Origin: Gnomoniopsis sp. IMI 355080
Lineage: Eukaryota > Ascomycota > Sordariomycetes > Diaporthales > Gnomoniaceae
DNA length: 64,000 nt
Direction: 5' to 3'
NCBI GenBank assembly: GCA_027946555.1
Contig: JAPEVC010000046.1
Location: 117,802 to 181,801 of the forward strand
Shown here one piece after another: positions 23,351 through 32,681 of the stretch (positions within the stretch are counted from its first letter, which is position 1; each line of letters opens with the position of its first letter). The position numbers and the translations under genes are program-made. The notes beneath the pieces are model-generated. The model had not been told where the DNA came from. It did not search any database and was given only the letters and a program-made list of their open reading frames with translations.

Positions 23351-26300
23351 ATGTCGCAGGGCGCCAATGAGGTCCACGTCGCCGCCCAGGAATGCAGTCC
23401 TGGTCGGGATCCCGGTCACAGTCCAAGGCGCTCATCCATCGAGAAACCGCCTATCCTGGAAGACTCGGAATTTGACGACGTGAGCGAAGATGGTTCGCAA
23501 GCCACTTCTTTCGACTCGCTGCCTGAGGAGATCATCCAGCAGTAAGATCCCAATTTTTTCTTGAAAAGTTACTACTCTGCGGCCCGACATGGAGAGTTTC
23601 CAGTCCTTGTCTGATCATTGCCTCCTTCGACTAGAATTCTGGAAGCCGCCGACCCCAATGCGTTTGCGTCTTTGGTGTTGCTCAACTCAAAATGGCGAAA
23701 CGCATCACAGCAGGGTCACCTCTATGCAACCCAGTTGATGAGATGTCCTTCATATGCAGCAAGTCATAAGAAGGAGCCTGACGGCAAGCAGGAGAACTTG
23801 CCTGAATTAAGGAGGCTCTTTGCGAGGGAGGTTAAACGCAACTTGTTCGAAGCCTACCTGCGACCTAATCACACCATGATCAAGATCGTGTCCAACTCCA
23901 TCAGTTCGTCGTCATGTCCTGGCGGGGACGGCATTGCTTTTAACCCATCGCCAATGGGTCACTTTTTGTTAGCCTACAACTCGTCACGTATCCATATCAT
24001 CGACCTTCGTGGACCCACAATATCTGTAGAGAGGGAACTGAAGATACTCCGCCGGCCCGTCGCAACGTGCATCAAGGATGATGGCTCCCTCTTGGCTGTG
24101 CTCTTGACAGAAATGCAGGTCGACCTTTACGACCTAACTCGCACCCCTCCCAAGCACACCCAGTCGTTCATACTCGACCACAGCCCTCGCGCCATTGCTC
24201 TGTCACCATGTGGCAACGTTCTGGCTGCCGCCTACGAAGGTGGCATCGAAGTTCAAGCTCTGAATCCGGGTGCTTTGGCATCGGACAGGAGATCGGTAAA
24301 ATGCGATGCGGTTGATGCCCTTGCCTTCTCTTTTGATGGCACACAGATATTGGGCACAACCGTTCATAGCGCACAACCAAATACTGTTATCCTAACGGCA
24401 CCCTATTACGATCCCGGCGCCCAGGTGTCGAGTGATGATATCAGCGCTCTGTGGACCACATCCATTCTATTCCCCAACACAAGTCGCGACTGTAGCCATG
24501 CCGTGCTGCTGCAGGAATCAAGTCACGAAGAAGCCTACTGGACTTTCACCTACGATCGCAGTTTTGAGACCTTCCGCGCGGTGCGTATCGATGACCTTCG
24601 CAATGGCACTACGTACTTCACCGGCCCCACCTCGAACACACCTTCGAAGCTGCTTCCTTGTACCTTGCCGTCAGCATCTTGCCACGGCGAGCTAGTATCT
24701 GCCGGTTTTCAAGGGAAGGAGGTGTGGCTCTACGGTGTGCCGGAAGATCTGGAAGCCGTCTCGGATACCTCAAATACTTCTTCAGATGTCAATGATGGAT
24801 TAGAGGGGGTGGTTCGCAGTGCTAGCGGATCATCTATGCGCTCCCGTCCTAGGACACAAGAGGCCGGTGAAGGGCGGGTGCCACAGTGGCAGTTACTGTG
24901 CGACAAGTATCGGAATACCTTCCGTGGAGGCTTTAAAGCTGCAGAACTCAGTGGGGTCAGTACAGTGAAATGGGTGGCCTCATTTGGAGACTCGTCCCTG
25001 AAGGAGCGTTTGGTGATCGCAGCCAAAGGTGCCACGCCCGCCAAACCCATCAGTATGGATGATGATGGCATGGACTTTGAGGATGGTGGGAGACTGACAC
25101 TGGTCGATTTCGATTATGGAATAGAAGATGGTCATGTGGACGAAATTACCATTGAAGTTGGTATGAAGGAGCCCGAGATTCTGGAAGAGGAACGGCGTGA
25201 TCTGGAAACAGAGGTCGCCATAGTGAGGAGACGAACCGTGGCGCAAAGATGGGGAAATCGCAGCGCAGTTATGCGGGCTGCTACGACTACTGCATGGCCC
25301 ACGACTTGGAGTGCAAGCGAGGAAATTGACGATGATGCCGAAGACGACGATCCTTTGCTCCCGCGTCGGATTACTGCTGCGCCAACGAGACCTCGTCCAG
25401 CTTCCATGATAACTACCGAGACAGAAACACAAGCTGTGCTCGAGGAAGTGGAGGCATTGGACGCACCTTACTCTCATACCGGGCCGCGGTCAATCACGAC
25501 TTTGCGACGTGCAGCAACTGCTGCAGCGAATCACAGACGACACCATCCGACAACCTCGACGGGAGCTCCTATCGAGTACCGTAGGGCCGATGGACGGGCT
25601 GAGCACCCTCATGAGAGCGATGCAGATAACTGGGTCCCACCACCTCCTCCGTATCAGAAGGAGGATCCTGGGGAAGCACCCGCATTTTTGCGTCACTCAA
25701 TGGTACCTATGTTGGCCGCGGCGCAACCTCACCAACAAGGCGAGGATGTTCCTCCTGTTCCACAGGTGCCGTCAATGCCTACGTCCATCCCGCCACTTCC
25801 ACCAGGCTCTCATGTCCAATTAGCAGCAACTTCAAGGCGCGCCGTAGGAACTAAACTCACACCGTCGCAGTCCCGGGCCTCGAGGCGTCAAACGCATATG
25901 CCTGACCGACGCCAGAGTATGCATGACCAGGCTCCAGCTCACCACTCTGTGGCGAGCTTCCCTGCGATGCATACATCGCAGACATCAGTCGAGCCGGCCG
26001 CTCCGGTATCGTCACGCTACGAAGAAGATGACATCTACAATGTCTCTCCGCCCGACAGCCCACAGCCGCGGAACAGCGCATCTGCGGACCGTCAGTCGAG
26101 TGAGACAGGTGACCGCCCCCGAATGCACGTTCGCCAGGTTTCCAACCCCTCGCCGGCCCTTTCAATCGCTACTACAACAACCTACACAGGCACACAGCGT
26201 ATAATTCCCCTGGTCCCACGGATTCAGACAACTGCCGAAAGGCCACCCCGTGATGCCAGTCAGCCATCTGGCTCTGGTCAGCAGCAGGTGCTACCAGAGC

Positions 26301-27364
26301 CTTCGTCTGCTAGCTCGACTTGGAATCCGCACACCACCAGTGCAACTTTCGCAGAGCCTGTCATTCAATCTCAAACATGGCCTATGCCACAGCCTGGCTC
26401 TGTTGCGGCTGCGAGAGCTGCCATGAGATACCCGCGATCTGCACCGCCCACGAGCATGACGGTCGATGACATGGTTGCTCGTGACCAGCCTCCACCGCTG
26501 CCCAGGCACCAGGATTCAGTATCTGAGCTGGTCAGTGGTAGGGAGTCGTCATTGGCTAGGCGAATATCAAATGGTTTCCATCTTCCTCGCATGCCCACCA
26601 CAAATCGGAGCCAGAGTCGGACCGGGGAAAGATCCAGACCTCTATCTATCACAGAGCAGCCGCGTCGACCAGACACCACTCAAGCTATGTATCAACATCA
26701 GCAATACCCGCCGCGCCCTGGGAGTGCTCACACATTCCATCATGCCAAGACCCAACAAGTTTACAGTCTGTCTTTGCCGCCCAACTCCCGTACATACAAC
26801 GGCACTCGCTCAATCGATCATGCTCACTCAGGATCAGACCAACCATTGATTATCAGCACGCCCAATGGTGTCCAGGGTACGTACGATGCATCTACTGGCC
26901 AGCCACAGGACCCGCATGCCCAGGCTCCCATCATCGCGCCAGTGCCTCGCCATCCGCGTGCTGGTCAGCATCCTGGGCTGACACGACCAGCTGGTCCGGC
27001 CCAGAGGCTTGAGGACATCTACCACGGACATCTTAGCCCAAACCAGCTCATGTCGCCGGCAGTGGACCCCATCGACTTCTCTTCACGAATTTCTTCACTA
27101 AATCGCCGTGCCTCCCGCGCAGAGCGTAGCGCTGCCAAAAATATCGCCGATGCCAAAAAGAAAGGTTGGCGGCCCGGTCGGAGCAAGAGCCAGAAGGGCA
27201 AGAAGACTAAACCGAGACTTCCTGAATTTGATATGATGAGCCAGAGTGCTTGGATGGATGTAAGGGCATCGGGCGCCGGCGCACCGTCAAGGAGAGGATA
27301 TAACATCCCCAACGCGCAGACATCGGCGAAGGGAGAGAAGGATAAGAAATGTGTGGTCATGTAG
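23351..27364 (+). CDS. Large F-box protein with propeller-like region and C-terminal CaaX box, two exons
   Basis: Probable substrate adaptor of an SCF ubiquitin ligase. Exons 23351-23541 and 23635-27364 join in frame (CA|A) to 1306 aa. The intron splits the F-box, which reads LPEEIIQQILEAADP and continues LVLLNSKW after splicing (residues about 55-85). Residues about 120-420 have the strand-rich pattern of WD-type repeats (FNPSPMGHFLLAYNSSRIHIIDL, shortened here to its core HFLLAYNSSRIHIIDL; IALSPCGNVLAAAYEGGIEV). The rest is long, Pro/Ser/Thr/Gln-rich and probably disordered. The last residues are basic and end in CVVM, a CaaX prenylation motif after GEKDKK, which suggests membrane attachment. 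The WD assignment is by pattern only. No known ortholog name is recalled. Confidence 0.8.
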
Positions 27365-27859
27365 GTTAATTCAGATGTCTCTACATATCACAATGACTTT
27401 CATGTACAGGATGGTATTGCTCAAGGAGGCGGCATCCATGGTTATCAATTCATAGAAGAAAGTATGATCCTGTGGGCATTGTAACAGGTATTCAATTTGT
27501 TTGACCATGTTACCATTTCAGACAGATATTGTCAACATTATTTACTGTAGAAGCACGTTTTCTATTATCAGGTGAGGCCCAGAGTCCTCGTGAAGATAGC
27601 ACCAGCTGCTTCGGGCTGGAATGTACCTACTCGGATGTCATAGGTGCTTGAACTCATCTCAAAATCCTAGGTAGCCAACAACGCAGTTCTCGGCGGGCAA
27701 CTTTGTGTCTTACCTGAGACTGACTCAAAGTCATCTTTTTCTGCAACTCTACTCCTACATTTTCGACATCTAGAAGTACTCATGAATCGACTGATATGAT
27801 GCTATATTTCAGGATATTATATACATTAGGCGTGATAATCCTGCCGGAAACTGTATCAA
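27365..27859. other. Intergenic between convergent genes
   Basis: Shared 3' region of the F-box gene and the membrane-protein gene. No other feature seen. Confidence 0.5.
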
Positions 27860-28842
27860 TTAGAATCGATACTTCATTTTGGCTTCTCGTGGCGTATTCG
27901 CGGGCATTTCACCGGCTCGATTTTCATCTCCCACCTCTGTCGCTCTCTCCTCGACACCTAATTCTGCTGGATTATTATGATTAATCGCCGATAGCTCAAC
28001 CGGCGGGTAACTTGGCATTTTGGGAGCTTCCTGTAAAGTTCGCAATAAGTCCTCCGGATTCCCGCCTCGGTCTTCTATGGCCTTCATAATCTGTGATACT
28101 TGATACTCAAGTTGACGACGCTTGCGGTCGACCTCGATGCATGATAGGACAAAGATCGTGAATTGGACGACTCTTTTTATTGTCGGGGGTTTCGTTAGCA
28201 AAAGGGGGTAGGAAGAAACAATGGCGATATGTATGTAGCTTTGGCTGGTGCGGAGAGAGGTGCTCGAGAGGAAAGGGGAGGGGGAATGAACGTACGCCAT
28301 GAGAAGAACGACAGCACCCCAGAAGTAAGTAACGGAAGCCCAGGTTCTCAATGTACTCAGCGTTACTCCTGAATTGCCATTGTAGAAGTACGAGTCTTGC
28401 AGATAGCTAGACGTGACACTGATCCACACTGAACCTAAACTTGCGCCAGCCCCACATAAAATGAGCTCGCAGCCAACATGCGCCCCTGGGTGCATGCCCT
28501 TGGATTTGTTGTTCTTATGGCGGAGGATGACGAGTATCTCGGCGGCCTCCCATATAAGACTCAGTATTGGCTGTGTCGTGATGACACTTTGTCAGCATTG
28601 GCTCTTGACTTGATTGTGGAAGTGTGAGGTCACAAGGGGGGGGGGAGGGTAACACATGATAATTCTCGATGGTAACGTTCAAACACACTCACATATGGTA
28701 GAGCATACAGCGGTGATAAAAGGATCCAGTCTTCCCTTGACAACGGGGCTTTGATCCAAACCAGGGAGGTGATGGTAGTCACAACCACGCTGACGATGAT
28801 AGCCCATCTGAGAATATATTTCCAGGCAGTCCATTTTGGGGA
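27860..28842 (-). CDS. Multi-pass membrane protein, C-terminal part; possibly a broken gene
   Basis: Three exons are well supported: 28842-28693, 28570-28296 and 28172-27860. They join in frame to 245 residues with donors GTGAGT and GTACGT and acceptors CACAG and AAAAG. The protein has hydrophobic segments (WAIIVSVVVTTITSLVWI, ILSLIWEAAEILVIL, ELILCGAGASLGSVWISV, SVTYFWGAVVLLMA, VVQFTIFVLSCI) and a charged cytoplasmic tail. The 5' part is unresolved. The frame immediately upstream continues with convincing protein (LNLVLESVYFGLFILDL, then MEDIQETTAD) back to about 29050, but a TAG at 28845-28843 separates the two, and no donor of usable strength lies just before it. Either that TAG is an intron acceptor or the gene carries a nonsense mutation. 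No family is named with confidence. Confidence 0.6.
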
Positions 28843-28845
28843 CTA

Positions 28846-29240
28846 CTCGTCTTGCGCTCTTGGTGTCGCTTTCAGTGACTGGGCGCTGCGGTCTGCGGTC
28901 GTCTCCTGAATGTCTTCCATTAGGTCGAGGATGAAGAGGCCAAAGTAGACAGACTCCAGCACAAGATTCAACTTCAAATTGACGGAATGGAGAAAGACTT
29001 GAGGTCCTGAAGCGGAGACAACGTGGGCATCTAGATACGAATGCCAGGTCCAAGTTGAGCTAAAATAAACAAGGAAAAAAGAGAAAGATAAAAAAGCTCC
29101 ACTAAGCGATCTACACAGTAGCTGAAGCTGACGAGAGCTGTGCACAGTGTCCACCACCATGTCAGGAGGGTAGCAGGTGAACAGGGATAAAATCCTGTGC
29201 GGCTGAGCAGGTCTCCGTTGTCCCTTGAGCCCATGTCTCT
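28846..29240 (-). other. Probable 5' coding part of the membrane-protein gene, structure unresolved
   Basis: Two candidate frames overlap here. One, upstream of the in-frame TAG, encodes the hydrophobic LNLVLESVYFGLFILDL segment followed by MEDIQETTADRSAQ. The other begins with ATG at 29234 (MGSRDNGDLLSRTG) and has a hydrophobic run (LLTWWWTLCTALVSFSYCV). No intron joins them in frame with ordinary donors: the GT sites available leave phase 0 or 1, whereas the TTTTAG acceptor needs phase 2. Either the model is wrong or the gene has decayed. Confidence 0.35.
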
Positions 29241-29834
29241 GAGATTGGCGTAATATCAGGTAGATCAAGGTGGGGTGCGACGACAACAGTTACTCAAGAA
29301 GCATGTCTCAGACATTGTTGGCCACGCATCGCTGACTGTCGTCTTGCCTTAGGTCAAAGCTATAAGGAGCGTCCAATCGTATTAGAAGGCCTAATTGGAG
29401 CTTCCTGGGTAGCCACGACGTCGAATTACCGTCTTGTCGAGCTGGTTCGCAGAGATGTTGAGGATGTTTCTGACACCGGCGGGTTGTTCACTGCTTGGCG
29501 GTGCCGATCCTCAAACACTTTGCAGATTGGCTTCCCGATTGCGTTTGTTGTTGAATCTAGCTCCGCGTAGCAATGAAATCTGTGCGTGCGGCGATAGGCA
29601 TTTCTTGAAGATGAGATGGTATATATAAATCCCAATCCAGATGGACAGGCAGACAGGGTATGAATTCGGCCTCGTGAACGTGAGCTCAATGGCATGAACA
29701 AATGAATTGGAATCACGGACTAACACTCAACAGAGTCTTATGGTTGTAGTCTAGTGATACACTTCTGTTTCTCTATGACGGTTAAGACGACTATAGTTAC
29801 ACCTACATCTGGTAGTACATCTCTAAGGAAAATT
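29241..29834. other. Intergenic, no gene seen
   Basis: Between the membrane-protein gene and the tRNA-like locus. Minus-strand frames at 29426-29726 contain a hydrophobic stretch but no coherent protein. Confidence 0.4.
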
Positions 29835-29841
29835 AAAAAAA
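29835..29841 (-). terminator. RNA polymerase III terminator (T-run) of the tRNA-like locus
   Basis: Seven consecutive T on the minus strand, eight bases past the 3' end of the tRNA-Arg-like sequence. This is the usual position for a Pol III stop, and it suggests that the 3' end of the locus is in its original context. Confidence 0.6.
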
Positions 29842-29848
29842 GAAGACG

Positions 29849-29935
29849 CGACCCCGGGAAGATTCGAACTCCCAATCTTCCGAGATATGGATTCCATACC
29901 GAAATCGGATGCCTTAACCATTAGGCCCTGTATAA
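29849..29935 (-). pseudogene. tRNA-Arg(TCG)-like sequence with an intron and an unpaired acceptor stem
   Basis: On the minus strand the sequence has a D-arm (GCCTAATGGTTAAGGC), an anticodon stem TCCGA/TCGGA, loop bases TT, anticodon TCG, and a 14-nt insert (TATGGAATCCATAT, itself nearly palindromic) at the usual intron site after position 37. The T-arm follows (GGGAG, TTCGAAT, CTTCC). The 3' acceptor strand is CGGGGTC. Its partner should read GACCCCG, but the bases in that place are TTATACA, which do not pair. The 5' acceptor half is therefore missing or replaced, so the molecule should not fold or mature as a normal tRNA. Both internal promoter boxes and the T-run remain, so it could still be transcribed. 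Confidence 0.6.
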
Positions 29936-29980
29936 AGTTAGGTTGAATCACTTGTTGTCAATACCACTGAGCTAACTTAC
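29935..29980 (-). other. Minimal tRNA-like hairpin fused upstream of the tRNA-Arg-like sequence
   Basis: On the minus strand a perfect 7-bp inverted repeat (AAGTTAG at 29978-29972, CTAACTT at 29941-29935) encloses 30 bases. Bases TAGCTCAGTGG match the Pol III A-box consensus exactly, and GATTCAA resembles a T-loop. There is no anticodon arm. It abuts the tRNA-Arg-like sequence and takes the place where that tRNA's 5' acceptor strand should be. It may be a remnant of a second tRNA left by rearrangement. Confidence 0.45.
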
Positions 29981-30767
29981 ACGAGGCCGAATTATTAAAA
30001 AGTATTCTCGTGTTGTTAGAATATATTCCCCACTCTACTCTTCCATTTCTCATTTCATTGATTTGAGATAGGAACAAGACTATGTTATTAGACGGACTAT
30101 CCTTACCTCTGCAGTACAAGAAGCTTGAAAGCTGGGGCGCTCTTGTCAGTTTGATGTAATAAAACAGTACTGGTCGGAGTGTTGGTCTGTCAGTATGTGG
30201 AAGTTGACAAGGCCTCCTGTAAAGATTGGGAGCTCGATTTTTCCCGGCATCATGACTCGTTGTAGTTAGCCAATACGAGCCAGCGAGCAAGGTTCGAATC
30301 GGTATTTTGCCATGCTACACTTAACCGTACGCTTCCAGATACTGATTGATATGCTGGACATATAGGATGACTGACGCTCTTTCCACCCTCTCCGCATGTC
30401 GTGAACGACTCCCACGAGAACAGCATCAATACGGCGGGTCCATCTTTTGTCCTTGCAGGTCACATATAACATGTGTATTATATTTACAGTACCTCAAAAT
30501 ACATTCACTACAAGCATTCATCATAGATCCCTCTGGTGCAATTTTGCACACAGTCTGATGCCTTGGACCGTGATTGAGGTTAGCGCCTCGCTCGCACGTG
30601 GCAGCGCGTTTCGCGACCGCGTTTCTACAAGGATCAGTTTACATCATCGATCCCCAAAACTCAACGACACTCGACTACTTGCAGACACTGCCAATACCGA
30701 CTGACAGACCCAATCTTGCCCTTCACACCAAATTCTCATATTTTCCTTCCATGTAATCACCCAAAAA
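29981..30767. other. Intergenic upstream of APN1
   Basis: Holds the APN1 promoter. A lone B-box-like AGGTTCGAATC occurs near 30290 but has no tRNA around it. No supported gene. Confidence 0.5.
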
Positions 30768-32269
30768 ATGCCTCCTCGCACCTCCCAACGCAAGCGAGCA
30801 GCCCCTGCCACAGCAAAAGCAGAAGAGAAGCCGGTCGAGAAGCCCACCAAGAAGAAGGCGACAGCTTCCAAAAAGCGCAAGGCTGCCGACGAAAGCGACA
30901 TTGAGGAAGACCACGAGTGCGATAGCCACGGAGAAGACGCGAAGGAGGAGGAACCCGCGCCCAAGAAGCGCAAGTCCAAGAAGGATAAGGAAGACGACAT
31001 GGCACCTCTCGCCGCGCGCACTGCCGTCAGCTCGCTCAAGAAGGCCATGTACATTGGCGCGCACGTCTCTGGAGCTGGAGGTAAGGCGGCACTGCCTTTT
31101 TTCATTGCATGCGTCCGGATCGGCCCCGGATCCGCCTCGAATATCTACTAAGCAGGCCCAACGAGACTGCAAAGCCGCAGTTTCAAGCTCACAACCAACC
31201 CATCTCTCTTCGTCACCTGGTCTTTACTAACAAATTTACCTTCCTTACAGGCGTCCAGAATTCCATTACCAACGCCGTACAAATCGGCGGCAACGCTTTC
31301 GCACTCTTCCTCAAATCCCAGCGCAAATGGATCTCTCCGCCCCTCGATCCCACCGCTCGCGACGCCTTCCACGTCGCCGCTGCCAAACACTCCTATGCAC
31401 AAGGCCAGCACGTCCTCCCTCACGGCTCCTATCTCGTCAACTTGGCGCAGGCAGACCCCGCCAAAGCTGACCAGGCCTACACCAACTTTATCGACGACCT
31501 GAAGCGTTGCGACGCCCTCGGCATCAAGCTGTACAACTTCCACCCGGGCTCGACGGGCGGGGATACCATGGCCGCTGCGACGGCGCGCATTGCGGCGCAG
31601 CTGAATCGCAGCCACAAGGAGACGGAGAGCGTCATAACTGTCGTGGAGAACATGTGCGGGCACGGGAACATCATCGGCGGCAAGTTCGAGGACCTGCGCG
31701 ACATCATTGCCGGCGTGGAGGACAAGAGCCGTGTGGGCGTCTGCATCGACACGTGCCATTCTTTTGCGGCCGGCTACGATTTGCGCTCGCCCGAAGCGTT
31801 CAAGGCAACCATGGAGGAATTCGATCGCATCGTTGGACTGAAGTACCTCAAAGCCTTGCACTTGAACGACAGCAAGGCGCCGTTCGAATCGCATCGCGAC
31901 CTGCACGCCAACATCGGGACCGGGTTTCTCGGCCTGCGCGCATTCCACAATTTCATGAACTATGACGGGTTTCAGAACATGCCCCTGGTGTTGGAGACGC
32001 CTATTGATGAACAGAAAAAGGACGCAAAGGGAAAGCCAGTCGAGGACAAGCAGGTGTGGGCGGACGAGATTAAGTTACTGGAATGGCTGATCGGAGCCGA
32101 CCCAGAGAGTGAGGAGTTCAAGGCGAAAGAGAAGAAATTATCTGCGCAGGGCGAGGCTGAGAGGAAAAGGGTGCAGTTGCAGGTTGACGCGAAGGCGGCG
32201 AAGGATGCGAAGAAAGGGGGAAAGAAGGGCAAGAAAAAGGCAGCTTCCGACGACGAGGATGACGAGTAA
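30768..32269 (+). CDS. APN1: AP endonuclease, endonuclease IV family (Apn1), two exons
   Basis: Cleaves the DNA backbone at abasic sites and trims 3' blocked ends in base excision repair; nuclear and mitochondrial in yeast. Exons 30768-31080 and 31251-32269 join in frame (G|GC) to 443 aa. The 170-nt intron has a CTAAC branch site and a TTACAG acceptor. The N-terminal about 90 residues are Lys/Ala/Glu-rich with nuclear-localisation-type clusters (KKKATASKKRK, KKRKSKKDK). The TIM barrel starts at MYIGAHVSGAGG and keeps the zinc-ligand blocks: NFHPGS, VVENMCGHGN, IDTCHSFAAGYD, LHLNDSK, HANIGTGFLG and LETP. The tail is again highly Lys-rich. It is intact, and a long antisense frame over exon 2 is a shadow. 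Confidence 0.95.
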
Positions 32270-32681
32270 GTCGAGAGTGCCTCTCCTCTTTTTTTTTTTT
32301 TGAAAGAAGGGGCATGTATCACTACCAAAGCATTGTCCATGGGAAAAAGTTGGTCACAGGCGTTTTGGCACGGCGATTAAGCGATGCTTGGATGCGTCTC
32401 CATTAAATGATCGCTAGGAAATGGGTATATGGACATTAACCACTGTACTATAGGAACCACAAGAACGAAAGAAGCTTCCTCCAGAATTGGATGGGGAAGA
32501 AAAAGACATAAAGAAAAAGAAACGAGCGTGCCATCTTATCAAGCCTCTGTCGCTAATACCATGCCGTCTTTCCAAAACGCCCTTGGTATGCCCACGCCCA
32601 AATCGTGACGCTCATGCTCTGTTGCTATTCAACCCCTTCGCAACCCCAAAAAAGACAAGCGAGCGAGTGAAATAGTGATCT
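32270..32681. other. Convergent spacer between APN1 and BUB1
   Basis: 412 bp holding two 3' ends, with a T-run near 32290-32300. No gene seen. Confidence 0.6.

Noticed and set aside
30280..30300. AGGTTCGAATC as the B-box of another tRNA
   Set aside because: Flanks do not form a T-stem, and no A-box or anticodon arm lies at the right distance on either strand.
31148..31948. 266-codon minus-strand open frame inside APN1
   Set aside because: Antisense shadow of APN1 exon 2, which has all catalytic blocks; no independent evidence of coding.
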